Source: an uncultured Clostridiaceae bacterium
Lineage (GTDB): Bacteria; Bacillota; Clostridia; Lachnospirales; Lachnospiraceae
DNA length: 16,570 bases
Direction of reading: 5' to 3'
Assembly (NCBI GenBank): GCA_947175375.1
Contig: CAMWMT010000016.1
Location: 1-16,570 of the forward strand
Of the stretch, positions 1 to 7,042 are shown in pieces (the stretch's first letter is position 1; each line of letters starts with the position of its first letter). The translations under genes were made by a program, and so were the position numbers. Below the pieces are notes generated by a model that did no database searches, was not told the origin of the DNA, and saw only the letters and a list, made by a program, of their open reading frames with translations.

Positions 1-43
1 ACACTGCCTATCGTCGGCATCCGCATTTGTGTATAAGAGACAT
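1..43. other. Residual Nextera/Tn5 sequencing adapter at contig end
   Basis: TCGTCGGCA at 11-19 and TGTGTATAAGAGACA at 28-42 match the two ends of the Nextera read-1 adapter, whose 3' half is the Tn5 mosaic end. The spacing is exactly right: 8 bases lie between the two blocks, as in the adapter, although only about 3 of those 8 match. Bases 1-10 would then be the end of the flow-cell primer plus an index. The mismatches suggest a poorly trimmed, low-quality read end. This stretch should not be interpreted as biology. The genomic sequence starts at about 43. Confidence 0.85.
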
Positions 44-61
44 GTATAATATTCCTGCCAT
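43..61 (-). CDS. Start of a minus-strand gene, truncated by the contig end
   Basis: On the minus strand an ATG at 61-59 is preceded by AAAGGAG (79-73) at 11 bases spacing and opens MAGILYM, the last codon already overlapping the adapter. A good promoter (TTGAAA-16-TATAAT) lies just upstream, so this is very likely a real gene start rather than a chance ATG. Only six or seven residues are visible, so no function can be assigned. It is divergent from the BlaI-type repressor gene at 263, a position where repressor targets are often found, but that link is inference. Confidence 0.55.
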
Positions 62-100
62 AATATTTTTGTCTCCTTTGTGTTTGGTATCAATGCCTTT

Positions 101-128
101 ATTATACTGTCCTGAGAAAAATTTTCAA
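101..128 (-). promoter_or_regulatory. Sigma-A promoter for the truncated minus-strand gene
   Basis: On the minus strand, -35 TTGAAA (128-123) and a perfect -10 TATAAT (106-101) are separated by 16 bases. Transcription would begin near 94, giving a leader of about 33 bases up to the ATG at 61. The region is strongly AT-rich. Confidence 0.65.
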
Positions 129-190
129 TATAAAAGTGCAGTGTAATGGTATACGGATTTGTTATTGTTGATATTCAGATGAAATTTTAG

Positions 191-219
191 TTGACAAATT
201 GGTTTAAAAAGCATAAACT
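191..219 (+). promoter_or_regulatory. Sigma-A promoter of the blaI/blaR1-like operon
   Basis: A consensus -35 TTGACA (191-196) is followed after 17 bases by TAAACT (214-219), which matches the -10 consensus at four of six positions. Transcription would begin near 226, leaving a leader of about 37 bases before the ATG at 263. One half of an inverted repeat lies within the spacer. Confidence 0.6.
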
Positions 220-247
220 TACCATAGGTCTAAAAATATTAAACCAA
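199..247. promoter_or_regulatory. Inverted repeat, candidate operator
   Basis: TTGGTTTAA (199-207) and its exact reverse complement TTAAACCAA (239-247) are separated by 31 bases. The left half falls between the -35 and -10 boxes, and the right half falls just before the first ribosome binding site. The half-site spacing of 40 bases centre to centre is close to four helical turns, so two repressor dimers or a loop are possible. The TACA/TGTA pattern known for staphylococcal BlaI/MecI is not present. Autoregulation by the adjacent BlaI-type protein is inferred. Confidence 0.4.
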
Positions 248-262
248 CAAGGATAAGAAAGG

Positions 263-649
263 ATGAGAGATTGGATGGTCATCTATATTATGACAGAGGC
301 GGAATCACAGCTTGCGGATATCATATGGGAGCATGAACCAGTGGGGAGCGGGGAACTGGTCAGGCTTGCGCAGGAACGTCTGAACTGGAAGAAATCGACG
401 ACATATACAGTTCTTCGGAAAATCTGCAATAACGGGATCTTCCGGAATGAACATGCAGTTGTTGAGTCCTGTATGAGCAGGGACGAATATGCCAGACAAA
501 AGGGGGAGCGGTATCTGGCGGAAAATTATGACGGCTCCCTTCCGGGGTTCGTGGCGGCATTTCTGAAGCGAAAGAAGCTGAATAAGGCAGAGGTCGAAGA
601 GCTGGCGCAGATGATCGAGGAATACCGGGAACAGGAGGAGGAAAAGTGA
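263..649 (+). CDS. BlaI/MecI-type winged-helix transcriptional repressor
   Basis: This 128-residue protein fits the BlaI/MecI/CopY family in length and pattern. After a short lead comes an EAES..ADIIWEHEPVGSGEL segment, then the recognition region with WKKSTTYTVLRKI (about residues 42-54), and a charged helical C-terminus of the kind that forms the dimer. Such proteins bind operators as dimers and are inactivated by cleavage when their partner metalloprotease senses a signal. The ATG at 263 has AAGGA 9 bases upstream; ATGs at 275 and 290 are alternatives, and the usual family start (MTEAES) is at 290. Its stop overlaps the next start by one base (TGATG), so repressor and protease are translationally coupled. 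It probably represses its own operon. The real inducer is unknown; a beta-lactam should not be assumed. Confidence 0.9.
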   Translation: MRDWMVIYIMTEAESQLADIIWEHEPVGSGELVRLAQERLNWKKSTTYTVLRKICNNGIFRNEHAVVESCMSRDEYARQKGERYLAENYDGSLPGFVAAFLKRKKLNKAEVEELAQMIEEYREQEEEK

Positions 650-2433
650 TGTGGAGGATGCCGGAAGAACTGCTTCACATGAGTCTGGTCAGCAGCTATT
701 GTGTCCTTTTGATTCTTCCGGTCCGGTTTCTGCTGTCAGGATGCGGGAGAAAATATGCATGCGGTTTGTGGTTTGCCGTATTTGTGAATCTGGTTATACC
801 ATTTCATATTCAGGGCAGCTTCAGCCTGATTCCCGGGCAGATGGAATATCTTTATTCTGCCGGGCAAGCAGCGGGGATTTCCGGTGTGTCAGAGGGGAGA
901 GAGAATGTTTTTTTGGATACTGGAGAAACAAAGGATATTTTACTGCCTGACAGAGCAGAAGCATTTTCGTCAGAGCCCAGACAAGCAGACCAGAGCCCGC
1001 TGACAGAACCGGGACCTTCTGGTCAGCCCGTACGGACAGGTGAAAGCAGGAAAGCAGATCTGACTGCCCTGTGGCAGAGACTGTTGGATATTCTGCAGAT
1101 CATCTGGCTGCCGGGACTTCTTTTGATTCTTCTGTATAATCTGCTGTATGTCATGAAGATGAGAAAAAAGCTTTCCCGGGACCAGTGGAAGAGTTGGGAT
1201 GAGAAAGAACGCATTGCAGAGCTTGATGGACTTCCAGGGCCTTTCCTGTGGGGGATCTGTCATCCGGTGATCTTCCTTCCGGCAGGACTGGAGGAATCAG
1301 AGAGAATCTGTATTGTCGCTCACGAGAGATGCCATCGCCGAAGAAAGGATTCTGTGAAAAAGCTGGCATTTTTCCTCGCGGTTTCCATACACTGGTTTAA
1401 TCCGCTTGTCTGGCTGGCCTGGGCGCTGTTCTGCAGGGATATGGAAATCTGCTGCGATGAAGAAGTGTTTGCCATTTCCGGAGGTGTTTCCCGCAGACAG
1501 TATGCGCAGAGCCTTCTGAAATATGCGGCGGCACAGAACGGATACCAGGTGTCTTCACTGACCTTTGGAGAACCTTCTGCGCGTATGAGAATCCGGCATA
1601 TTCTCAGTTTTCGGAAGAAACATATGCTCCTGCAGGGCACTGCAGGTCTGGCGATGGCAGCAATGGTGCTGGGGCTGGTCATACGGCCGGTTGCCGCAAA
1701 GACTGTGGCAATGCCGGAATACGTGGTAAATACAGAGGAGGCTGATATGCCTGAAATGGAAGCCCTGCCTTTAGAGAATGCAGGATTTTCGTCAGGGACG
1801 GAAGCTGCTGTTTTTTCAGAAGCTCCGGAAAGCGAAATACTGGAGCCTGTATGGAATCCGGAGCATCGCATGGGTTATCAAAGGGTGGAACTCACGCATG
1901 TGATCCGAGAAGACTTTACCTGGTTTACGCCGGACCTTCGTCCGGAAGGAGAACTGGAGATGCTGGCGAGGACGGCGCTTCAGGAACTGTACGACCTGAC
2001 AGGATACCAGGTGGAGAACTGTGTCTATGAATGCAATGATATGGGAACCTTTTTCTTCGCCCGGACTCCGGAAGACCTGGAGCACAGCCGTATCTTTTAC
2101 GCGAGATCCTTTGGGGAAGAGGAAGGCTATGATGAACTGGTGATCCCGTCTATGGACTATGTGAACGCCAGAAGAGTATGGTTCTCGGATGTACAGCAGC
2201 TGGATATCCCGGAAAATGCAGAAACGATGAGTGATGGAGAGCTGGCCGTGTGGTTTCTGGAGCGCAGCGCGGTCTATCGGGGAGAGAAGGTCGACCATAC
2301 GGAATCCGTACCGGAACCCTGGTCGCAGAGAGTGTATACAACAGAAGGAACATATTATGAGATGACGCTGGAGGGCAGTTTTATCGGAGTGAGCAGCATC
2401 TATGGTCCTTATCCGGAGGAATTCTCTCATTAA
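649..2433 (+). CDS. BlaR1-like M56 membrane metalloprotease with atypical sensor
   Basis: This 594-residue protein has the BlaR1/MecR1 layout. Hydrophobic segments at about 8-30 and 36-53 are followed by a long acidic external loop, a third segment at 151-171, a cytoplasmic zinc protease domain, a fourth segment at 327-349 and a 245-residue external C-terminus. The protease has HERCH at 225-229, a following HWFNPLVWLA segment and RDMEICCDEE at 263-272, matching the M56 zinc site. In BlaR1 the C-terminus is a penicillin-binding domain; here I see no SxxK or KTG motif, and the sequence (rich in E, Y and aromatic residues) is unfamiliar. It probably senses an extracellular signal and triggers cleavage of the repressor encoded upstream. 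ATG 649 sits 7 bases after AGGAGG-type sequence; GTG 646 is an alternative. No antibiotic-resistance enzyme gene is nearby. Confidence 0.85.
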   Translation: MWRMPEELLHMSLVSSYCVLLILPVRFLLSGCGRKYACGLWFAVFVNLVIPFHIQGSFSLIPGQMEYLYSAGQAAGISGVSEGRENVFLDTGETKDILLPDRAEAFSSEPRQADQSPLTEPGPSGQPVRTGESRKADLTALWQRLLDILQIIWLPGLLLILLYNLLYVMKMRKKLSRDQWKSWDEKERIAELDGLPGPFLWGICHPVIFLPAGLEESERICIVAHERCHRRRKDSVKKLAFFLAVSIHWFNPLVWLAWALFCRDMEICCDEEVFAISGGVSRRQYAQSLLKYAAAQNGYQVSSLTFGEPSARMRIRHILSFRKKHMLLQGTAGLAMAAMVLGLVIRPVAAKTVAMPEYVVNTEEADMPEMEALPLENAGFSSGTEAAVFSEAPESEILEPVWNPEHRMGYQRVELTHVIREDFTWFTPDLRPEGELEMLARTALQELYDLTGYQVENCVYECNDMGTFFFARTPEDLEHSRIFYARSFGEEEGYDELVIPSMDYVNARRVWFSDVQQLDIPENAETMSDGELAVWFLERSAVYRGEKVDHTESVPEPWSQRVYTTEGTYYEMTLEGSFIGVSSIYGPYPEEFSH

Positions 2434-2463
2434 ACAAAGTCATGGGAAAGGAAAAACAGACAG

Positions 2464-3342
2464 ATGAACAGGAAAAAAATATGCAGTCTGATACTTGCAG
2501 GTATACTGATGGCAGGGCTGACAGCCTGCCAGAATGAGAAAGAAGCAGAGGCAACAGAGGAAAACAGCCTGCAGGATCAGGCGGAAACCATGGAAGAGGT
2601 AACGTTGTCCGAACCGAAAGACGAGATCGACCTGGAAGAAGATGTGGAAGACACAGAGGCCGTTCAGGAGATATCAGAAGAGAGAGATACCATTGATAAC
2701 GAAGGCATGAAAGATCAGTACATGTCTATACTGTTGGATATCTGGACAAAAAACAGGCTTCCTGATGGAAGCGCACTGGATTCTCTTGCAGAATTTGAAG
2801 AAATGTCTGACAACAAGTTCTCTGTATGTGATATTGATGGGGACGGTAAGCGGGAACTGATCATTCAGTATGTGACAGCTTCTTCAGCCGGAATGATGGA
2901 GCTGATCTATGATTATGATGGCGGAACAAAAAGTGTCAGAAAACAGTTTGTGGAATATCCGGCACTGACCTATTATGACAACGGTATGATCGAAGCCGGC
3001 TGGAGCCATAACCAGGGGCTTGCCGGGGATGCATTATGGCCCTATACACTTTTTCAGTATGATCCCGAAGAGGATGCCTGGCATGTGGTGGCAAGCGTAG
3101 ATGCGTGGAGCCGGGAGAGGTCGGAGACGAACTGGAGCGACAATTCCGGTTTTCCGGAGAAGACTGATGCGGACGGAGACGGAGTGGTGTACTATATCTG
3201 GCCGGAAGGAGTATATGAAGGCATTGATCCTGTTGACGGAACCGAATATGAACAGTGGAGAGATTCTTATCTGGGCGATGCGAACGTGCTGGATATTGTA
3301 TATGAAGAGATGACAGAGCAGAATATCTATATGCTGGAGTAG
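2464..3342 (+). CDS. Secreted lipoprotein with Asp-rich calcium-loop-like motifs
   Basis: The 292-residue product starts with a lipoprotein signal: MNRKK, a hydrophobic stretch and the lipobox LTAC with the modified cysteine at 22. A very acidic, low-complexity linker (about 24-80) follows, typical of a surface tether. The globular part contains DIDGDGKREL at 123-132 and DADGDG at 235-240, both resembling EF-hand or FG-GAP calcium loops; the first occurs in many clostridial lipoproteins of unknown role. It starts 30 bases after the metalloprotease gene, with AAAGGA 11 bases before the ATG, and the terminator follows, so it is the last gene of the repressor/protease operon. It could be part of the sensing apparatus or an output of the system; I cannot tell which. 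Confidence 0.75.
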   Translation: MNRKKICSLILAGILMAGLTACQNEKEAEATEENSLQDQAETMEEVTLSEPKDEIDLEEDVEDTEAVQEISEERDTIDNEGMKDQYMSILLDIWTKNRLPDGSALDSLAEFEEMSDNKFSVCDIDGDGKRELIIQYVTASSAGMMELIYDYDGGTKSVRKQFVEYPALTYYDNGMIEAGWSHNQGLAGDALWPYTLFQYDPEEDAWHVVASVDAWSRERSETNWSDNSGFPEKTDADGDGVVYYIWPEGVYEGIDPVDGTEYEQWRDSYLGDANVLDIVYEEMTEQNIYMLE

Positions 3343-3351
3343 AAAATATTG

Positions 3352-3381
3352 CTTCCCGGGACTTTACCCGGGAGTTTTTTT
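3352..3381 (+). terminator. Intrinsic terminator of the blaI/blaR1-like operon
   Basis: TCCCGGG (3354-3360) pairs with CCCGGGA (3367-3373) around a 6-base loop and is followed by seven T residues (3375-3381). It begins about 10 bases after the lipoprotein stop codon. Confidence 0.9.
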
Positions 3382-3440
3382 GCGATAAAATATATAAATA
3401 GTTCTATAACAGGACTAACGATTAAAAGGAGAACGACATC

Positions 3441-4745
3441 ATGGGACATTTGACAACAAGAGACGCTTACAAGAATCTGGAGGAGCGGATCAACTGGTTC
3501 ACCCAGGGGGCTCCGCCTTCGGACACGCTGTATAAGATCCTGCAGGTACTGTATACAGAAAAGGAGGCAAAATGGGTGGCGCGCCTTCCCGTGCGTCCGT
3601 TTACGCTGAAGCGGGCAGCGAAGATCTGGGGCACCACAGAGGCGAAAGCAGAGAAGCTTCTGGATCATCTCTGTGAGAAAGCGCTTCTGGTGGATTCGGA
3701 ATACAAGGGACAGCGTCAGTTCGTCATGCCGCCGCCCATGGCAGGATTTATTGAATTTGCGCTCATGCGCACCAGAGGGGATATTGACCAGAAATATTTA
3801 AGCGAGCTTTATTGGCAGTATATGAACGTGGAAGAAGATTTTGTCAAGGACCTCTTTTTCGTCACGGAGACAAGGCTTGGCAGAGTTTTTGTACAGGAGC
3901 CGGTGCTGACCAATGACAAGACGAACCACATTTTGGATTATGAGCGTGCCACACATATTGTAGAGGACGCGAAGTATATCGGTCTTGGCACCTGCTATTG
4001 CCGGCATAAGGCTTATCATGCAGGGCATCCCTGTGAGATTGACGCCCCATGGGATGTATGTCTGACCTTTGACAATGTAGCGCGTTCTCTGGCAGAGCAC
4101 GGAGAATATGCAAGGCTGATCTCAAAGGAAGAGGCAAAGGACGTGCTGGAACGTTCTTATGAGAGCAATCTGGTGCAGATCGGGGAAAATGTAAGGGAGC
4201 ATCCTGCTTTTATCTGCAACTGCTGCGGATGCTGTTGTGAGGCGCTGCAGGCAGCCAGAAAATTCAGCCCCATGCAGCCAGTGGCAACGACCAATTATAT
4301 TCCGGAGATATCTCTGGAAACCTGCATCGGCTGCGGAAAATGCGCAAAGGTCTGCCCGATTCTGGCTATCGCTATGGAGGAGGCGAAGGAAAATCCCGAT
4401 GGGACGAAGACAAAGAAACATCCAAAGATCGATAAGGAGATCTGCCTTGGCTGCGGCGTCTGCGCAAGGAACTGTCCCACGAAGGCAATTGAACTGAAGC
4501 GCCGTCCGGTCCAGGTGATCACGCCGGTCAATAGCACGCACCGGTTCGTGCTTCAGGCGATCGAGAAAGGCACTCTGCAGAACCTGGTCTTTGACAATCA
4601 GGCTTTCGCCAATCATCGCGCTATGGCTGCGGTATTCGGGACGATCCTGAAGCTTCCGCCGCTCAAGCAGGCACTGGCCAGCAAGCAGTTCAAATCCATC
4701 TATCTGGATAAACTGTTGTCCATGCAAAAAAAGCAGGCAAAATAA
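3441..4745 (+). CDS. Iron-sulfur protein: winged-helix-like N-terminus plus 2x[4Fe-4S] ferredoxin domain
   Basis: The 434-residue protein has three parts. Residues about 15-90 (including FTLKRAAKIWGTTEAKAEKLL) look like a winged helix. The middle contains C185-x-C187, C198 and C207, then a remarkable CNCCGCCC cluster at 259-266. The C-terminal part has two classical ferredoxin motifs, CIGCGKCAKVCP (295-306) and CLGCGVCARNCP (335-346), each able to hold a [4Fe-4S] cluster. This arrangement is found in clostridial proteins usually annotated only as 4Fe-4S dicluster or ATP-binding proteins; the redox partner is not known to me. There is no signal peptide, so it is cytoplasmic. AAAGGAG lies 9 bases before the ATG. 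It has its own transcription unit between the upstream terminator and the hairpin at 4761. Electron transfer or redox sensing is inferred from the clusters. Confidence 0.75.
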   Translation: MGHLTTRDAYKNLEERINWFTQGAPPSDTLYKILQVLYTEKEAKWVARLPVRPFTLKRAAKIWGTTEAKAEKLLDHLCEKALLVDSEYKGQRQFVMPPPMAGFIEFALMRTRGDIDQKYLSELYWQYMNVEEDFVKDLFFVTETRLGRVFVQEPVLTNDKTNHILDYERATHIVEDAKYIGLGTCYCRHKAYHAGHPCEIDAPWDVCLTFDNVARSLAEHGEYARLISKEEAKDVLERSYESNLVQIGENVREHPAFICNCCGCCCEALQAARKFSPMQPVATTNYIPEISLETCIGCGKCAKVCPILAIAMEEAKENPDGTKTKKHPKIDKEICLGCGVCARNCPTKAIELKRRPVQVITPVNSTHRFVLQAIEKGTLQNLVFDNQAFANHRAMAAVFGTILKLPPLKQALASKQFKSIYLDKLLSMQKKQAK

Positions 4746-4755
4746 AGAAAAAGAG

Positions 4756-4810
4756 GTTGTCGAAAAATGTAGCCCCGGCTGCTTATCATACAGCCGGGGC
4801 GACATTTTCG
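4756..4810. repeat. Palindromic repeat, short (internally deleted) copy
   Basis: This copy begins GTTGTCG 10 bases after the ferredoxin-type gene's stop. It retains the outer arms of the longer copies at 11468 and 16498 (GCCCCGGCTG and CTTATCATACAGCCGG) but lacks the interior, leaving a hairpin of about 55 bases. It lies between two convergent genes. Confidence 0.75.
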
Positions 4811-4814
4811 CTTT
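4761..4814. terminator. Probable bidirectional terminator formed by the short repeat
   Basis: GCCCCGGCTG (4772-4781) pairs perfectly with CAGCCGGGGC (4791-4800) around a 9-base loop, and the stem extends outward through CGAAAAATGT and ACATTTTCG with one bulge. A run of A lies on the left and of T on the right, so the hairpin can terminate transcripts from both the plus-strand gene ending at 4745 and the minus-strand gene ending at 4842. Confidence 0.7.
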
Positions 4815-4841
4815 AAAGAACTTATGCAGCTGAAAATGTGG

Positions 4842-6524
4842 TTATCCGATCAGTACGGTCTTTCCTTCAAACGCGAATCCATAGGACCAGATCCGTTCTG
4901 CCGGGATTCCTTTGGCTTCGAGAGAATCAGCGTATTTCTTTTCCGCAATCTGATCCAGTGCTGATTTCACGGTATCTGCCAGCGTTGGTTCTTTTCGCGG
5001 GTTCCTTACCTTGAATTCCAGAATATAGGCATCATCCGATGCAGACTGCGGTTCGAGCATCACATCATATCTGCCAAATCCGCTTTCCCGGTTGGACAGG
5101 ATCGTATACCGCCCGGTCAGATCTACCATCAGTCCGAGGACGAAGCCATGATAGAAGCGCTCTGGTTCGGATTCCGAGGGCTGGGCACCGGTGTCAAAAT
5201 AGCTAAAGGTCTTCCTTGCGACCCGGTTGATATATTCATTCATCGCATCCAGATCATGAAGCATAAGGGCCTTGATAAAGTCATTATAGGCAGAAATGTG
5301 CTGGGAAAACCATCCCCGGATCAGATGTTCAAACATGATCCGGACTTCCTTGTTTGTCAGCATCAGCCGGTATTCTTCGGTTCCCATCTCCTCATTGATC
5401 CAGTAGTCATCTACCTTCAGGTATCCGCCCGCCAGAAACAGACTCCAGACAGCGTGCTCGCTCTGATCCAGCTGGTCAAAGACGATCTGTTCGTCGATCT
5501 GCGTGTGCAGGCTTCCGCCCTTCAGCAGGTCTTCCATGGTAGTCTTGATCTCCCGGCTTCCTTCCCGAACCAGCTTTTCAACCAGACTGTTACTGCTGGT
5601 ATTGGCCCAGTAGGCGGACAACTTTCCTGTTCTTAAATAATTCATGATTGACCAGGGATTGTAGATATCTGTCTGTCCTCCAAATGTAAAGCCGTCATAC
5701 CATGCTTTCACCCTTTGCCGATGTTCAGACATATGATATTCTTCCAAAGCATTCCATACTTCCTGCTGGGTAAAACCAAAACTGTCTGTATATTGATCAG
5801 AAGTAGAAGTTACGACCGTCAGATTGTTCAGATCAGAAAAGATAGATTCCTTGCTGACCCTGGTAATTCCGGTCATAATGGCACGGTTCAGGTAGGGATT
5901 GGTCTTAAAAGTAGAGTTGAACATATTTTTTATAAAATCAACCATTTCCTTCCAGTATCCATGCACATAGGCCTCCTGTATGGGCGTATCATACTCATCC
6001 AGCAGGATGATGACCTTACTGCCATAATAGTCTGCCAGATATTTTGAGAGACATCTCAGGGAACTGAAAGCCATATAAGGATTCATTTCGGCAGATACGC
6101 TCCAGAACTGCTTTTTCTCTTCCTCGTTCATCCGACCGCCGATCGGCAGGAAATCATAGCGATTATACAACTCCCTGATGATCTGGCCGATCTGTTTTCT
6201 CGCATTTTCAAATGAATTTTCTTTCACATCGGCAAAGCTGAAAAAGATCACCGGGCAGGTGCCCTGAAGTTTCCTGTACTTTTCATCTTTCCAGATATCA
6301 AGTCCCTGGAAAAGATCCCCTCTGCCTGCATATTCCACGGACAGGAACTGTGTCAGCATGCTCATATTCAGTGGCTCGCCACAGCGTCTGGGACGGGTGA
6401 TGAGCGTGACGGCGTCATGATTTTCCCACCATTCCCGAATGAAATCAGTCTTATCAATGTAAAACAGGTTCTGCTCGATCAGATAGCTGAAATCCTGATG
6501 GCCGATGCCGATGGTCCTTGCCAT
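4842..6524 (-). CDS. AAA-ATPase-like / PD-(D/E)XK nuclease-fold protein with degenerate P-loop
   Basis: The 560-residue protein combines an AAA-ATPase-like domain (PF09820 type) with a C-terminal PDDEXK_9 domain (PF08011 type), a family abundant in gut Bacteroidetes and Clostridia and of unknown role. Seen here: MARTIGIGHQDF start, Walker B LLDEYDTP (174-181), TGITRVSKESIFSDLNNL (sensor region), and at the C-terminus RYD with D487 followed by ILEFKV with E503 and K505, the nuclease-fold residues. The P-loop, normally RPRRFGKTLN, reads RPRRCGEPLN (44-53): the catalytic lysine and threonine are replaced by E50 and P51. ATP hydrolysis is therefore doubtful. The ATG at 6524 is chosen because AAGGGAG lies 8 bases upstream; an upstream TTG at 6584 would be the promoter's own -35 box. 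It is probably transcribed alone. Confidence 0.85.
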   Translation of the reverse strand: MARTIGIGHQDFSYLIEQNLFYIDKTDFIREWWENHDAVTLITRPRRCGEPLNMSMLTQFLSVEYAGRGDLFQGLDIWKDEKYRKLQGTCPVIFFSFADVKENSFENARKQIGQIIRELYNRYDFLPIGGRMNEEEKKQFWSVSAEMNPYMAFSSLRCLSKYLADYYGSKVIILLDEYDTPIQEAYVHGYWKEMVDFIKNMFNSTFKTNPYLNRAIMTGITRVSKESIFSDLNNLTVVTSTSDQYTDSFGFTQQEVWNALEEYHMSEHRQRVKAWYDGFTFGGQTDIYNPWSIMNYLRTGKLSAYWANTSSNSLVEKLVREGSREIKTTMEDLLKGGSLHTQIDEQIVFDQLDQSEHAVWSLFLAGGYLKVDDYWINEEMGTEEYRLMLTNKEVRIMFEHLIRGWFSQHISAYNDFIKALMLHDLDAMNEYINRVARKTFSYFDTGAQPSESEPERFYHGFVLGLMVDLTGRYTILSNRESGFGRYDVMLEPQSASDDAYILEFKVRNPRKEPTLADTVKSALDQIAEKKYADSLEAKGIPAERIWSYGFAFEGKTVLIG

Positions 6525-6542
6525 AGGTAATGCTCCCTTCAA

Positions 6543-6553
6543 ATGTGTTGAGT
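6543..6553 (-). repeat. Leader 11-mer shared with the upstream gene (copy 1)
   Basis: On the minus strand ACTCAACACAT overlaps the expected transcription start and ends 18 bases before the ATG at 6524. The same 11-mer is found in the leader of the gene starting at 7026. Confidence 0.5.
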
Positions 6554-6555
6554 AT

Positions 6556-6584
6556 ATTATAATCGGAAAGGAGCGATTGTTCAA
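6556..6584 (-). promoter_or_regulatory. Sigma-A promoter of the AAA-like/PDDEXK gene
   Basis: On the minus strand TTGAAC (6584-6579) and a perfect TATAAT (6561-6556) are 17 bases apart. Transcription would begin near 6549, about 25 bases before the ATG at 6524. This excludes the longer reading frame starting inside the promoter. Confidence 0.8.
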
Positions 6585-6591
6585 TCAAAAA

Positions 6592-7026
6592 TCACAGATA
6601 GCTGTGTAGATCTGATCGGAACTGTTCTTCTATGGAGATCAGCTTTCGGCAGAGCTCCTTTGCGGTATGGTCCGCAGCCTGGTACTGGTTTAGATAACGG
6701 TACAGCGTCTTGATGCCCATATCGCAGCCTTCCGTCATCAGGTCAGCAACCGTGGCATTACTTTCATCCATGGACATCTTCATGTTGGTCTTCATCCAGG
6801 ACATGCCCTTTGCCATGATGCTGGGGTCTTTTTCCTCACTGTGATGCCGAAGCAGCTGCTCATGGATCTCATTTCCCAGCTCTTCATGATGGCTTTTGCT
6901 TTTGGTCAGAAGCTGTTTCATATCAGAATCGGTAATCTTTTCCAGGACTTCATCAATGGATGCCACTGCCATCTTGCTTCCGGAGTCACATTCTTTTAAA
7001 AGGTTGATCGTATCATTGTTTTCCAT
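6592..7026 (-). CDS. Small helical, possibly ferritin-like protein of unknown function
   Basis: The 144-residue product is almost entirely helix-forming, with no signal peptide or membrane segment. It has a histidine- and glutamate-rich stretch (SKSHHEELGNEIHEQL, 43-58) followed by HHSEEKD (61-67) and a conserved-looking GMSWMKTNMKMSMDES (74-89). Similar proteins are common in Lachnospiraceae as hypothetical proteins; the E/H pattern recalls ferritin-like four-helix bundles, but I cannot place metal ligands with certainty. ATG 7026 is preceded by AGGAGGT at 7 bases, which decides the start against a longer frame beginning at 7149. The stop codon lies 7 bases before the promoter of the next minus-strand gene. 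No convincing promoter was found in 7027-7200. Confidence 0.75.
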   Translation of the reverse strand: MENNDTINLLKECDSGSKMAVASIDEVLEKITDSDMKQLLTKSKSHHEELGNEIHEQLLRHHSEEKDPSIMAKGMSWMKTNMKMSMDESNATVADLMTEGCDMGIKTLYRYLNQYQAADHTAKELCRKLISIEEQFRSDLHSYL

Positions 7027-7042
7027 ATTATTAACCTCCTGC

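Noticed and set aside
191..262. Classical BlaI/MecI operator (TACA-N-TGTA) expected near the repressor gene
   Set aside because: No such sequence is present; only the unrelated TTGGTTTAA inverted repeat was found.
6525..6584. Twenty-residue N-terminal extension of the AAA-like protein from TTG 6584
   Set aside because: The extension is made of the gene's own promoter (-35 and -10 boxes), and a good ribosome binding site marks ATG 6524.
6578..6589. Small dyad GATTG-AA-CAATC over the minus-strand -35 box
   Set aside because: Five-base arms in AT-rich DNA are easily due to chance.
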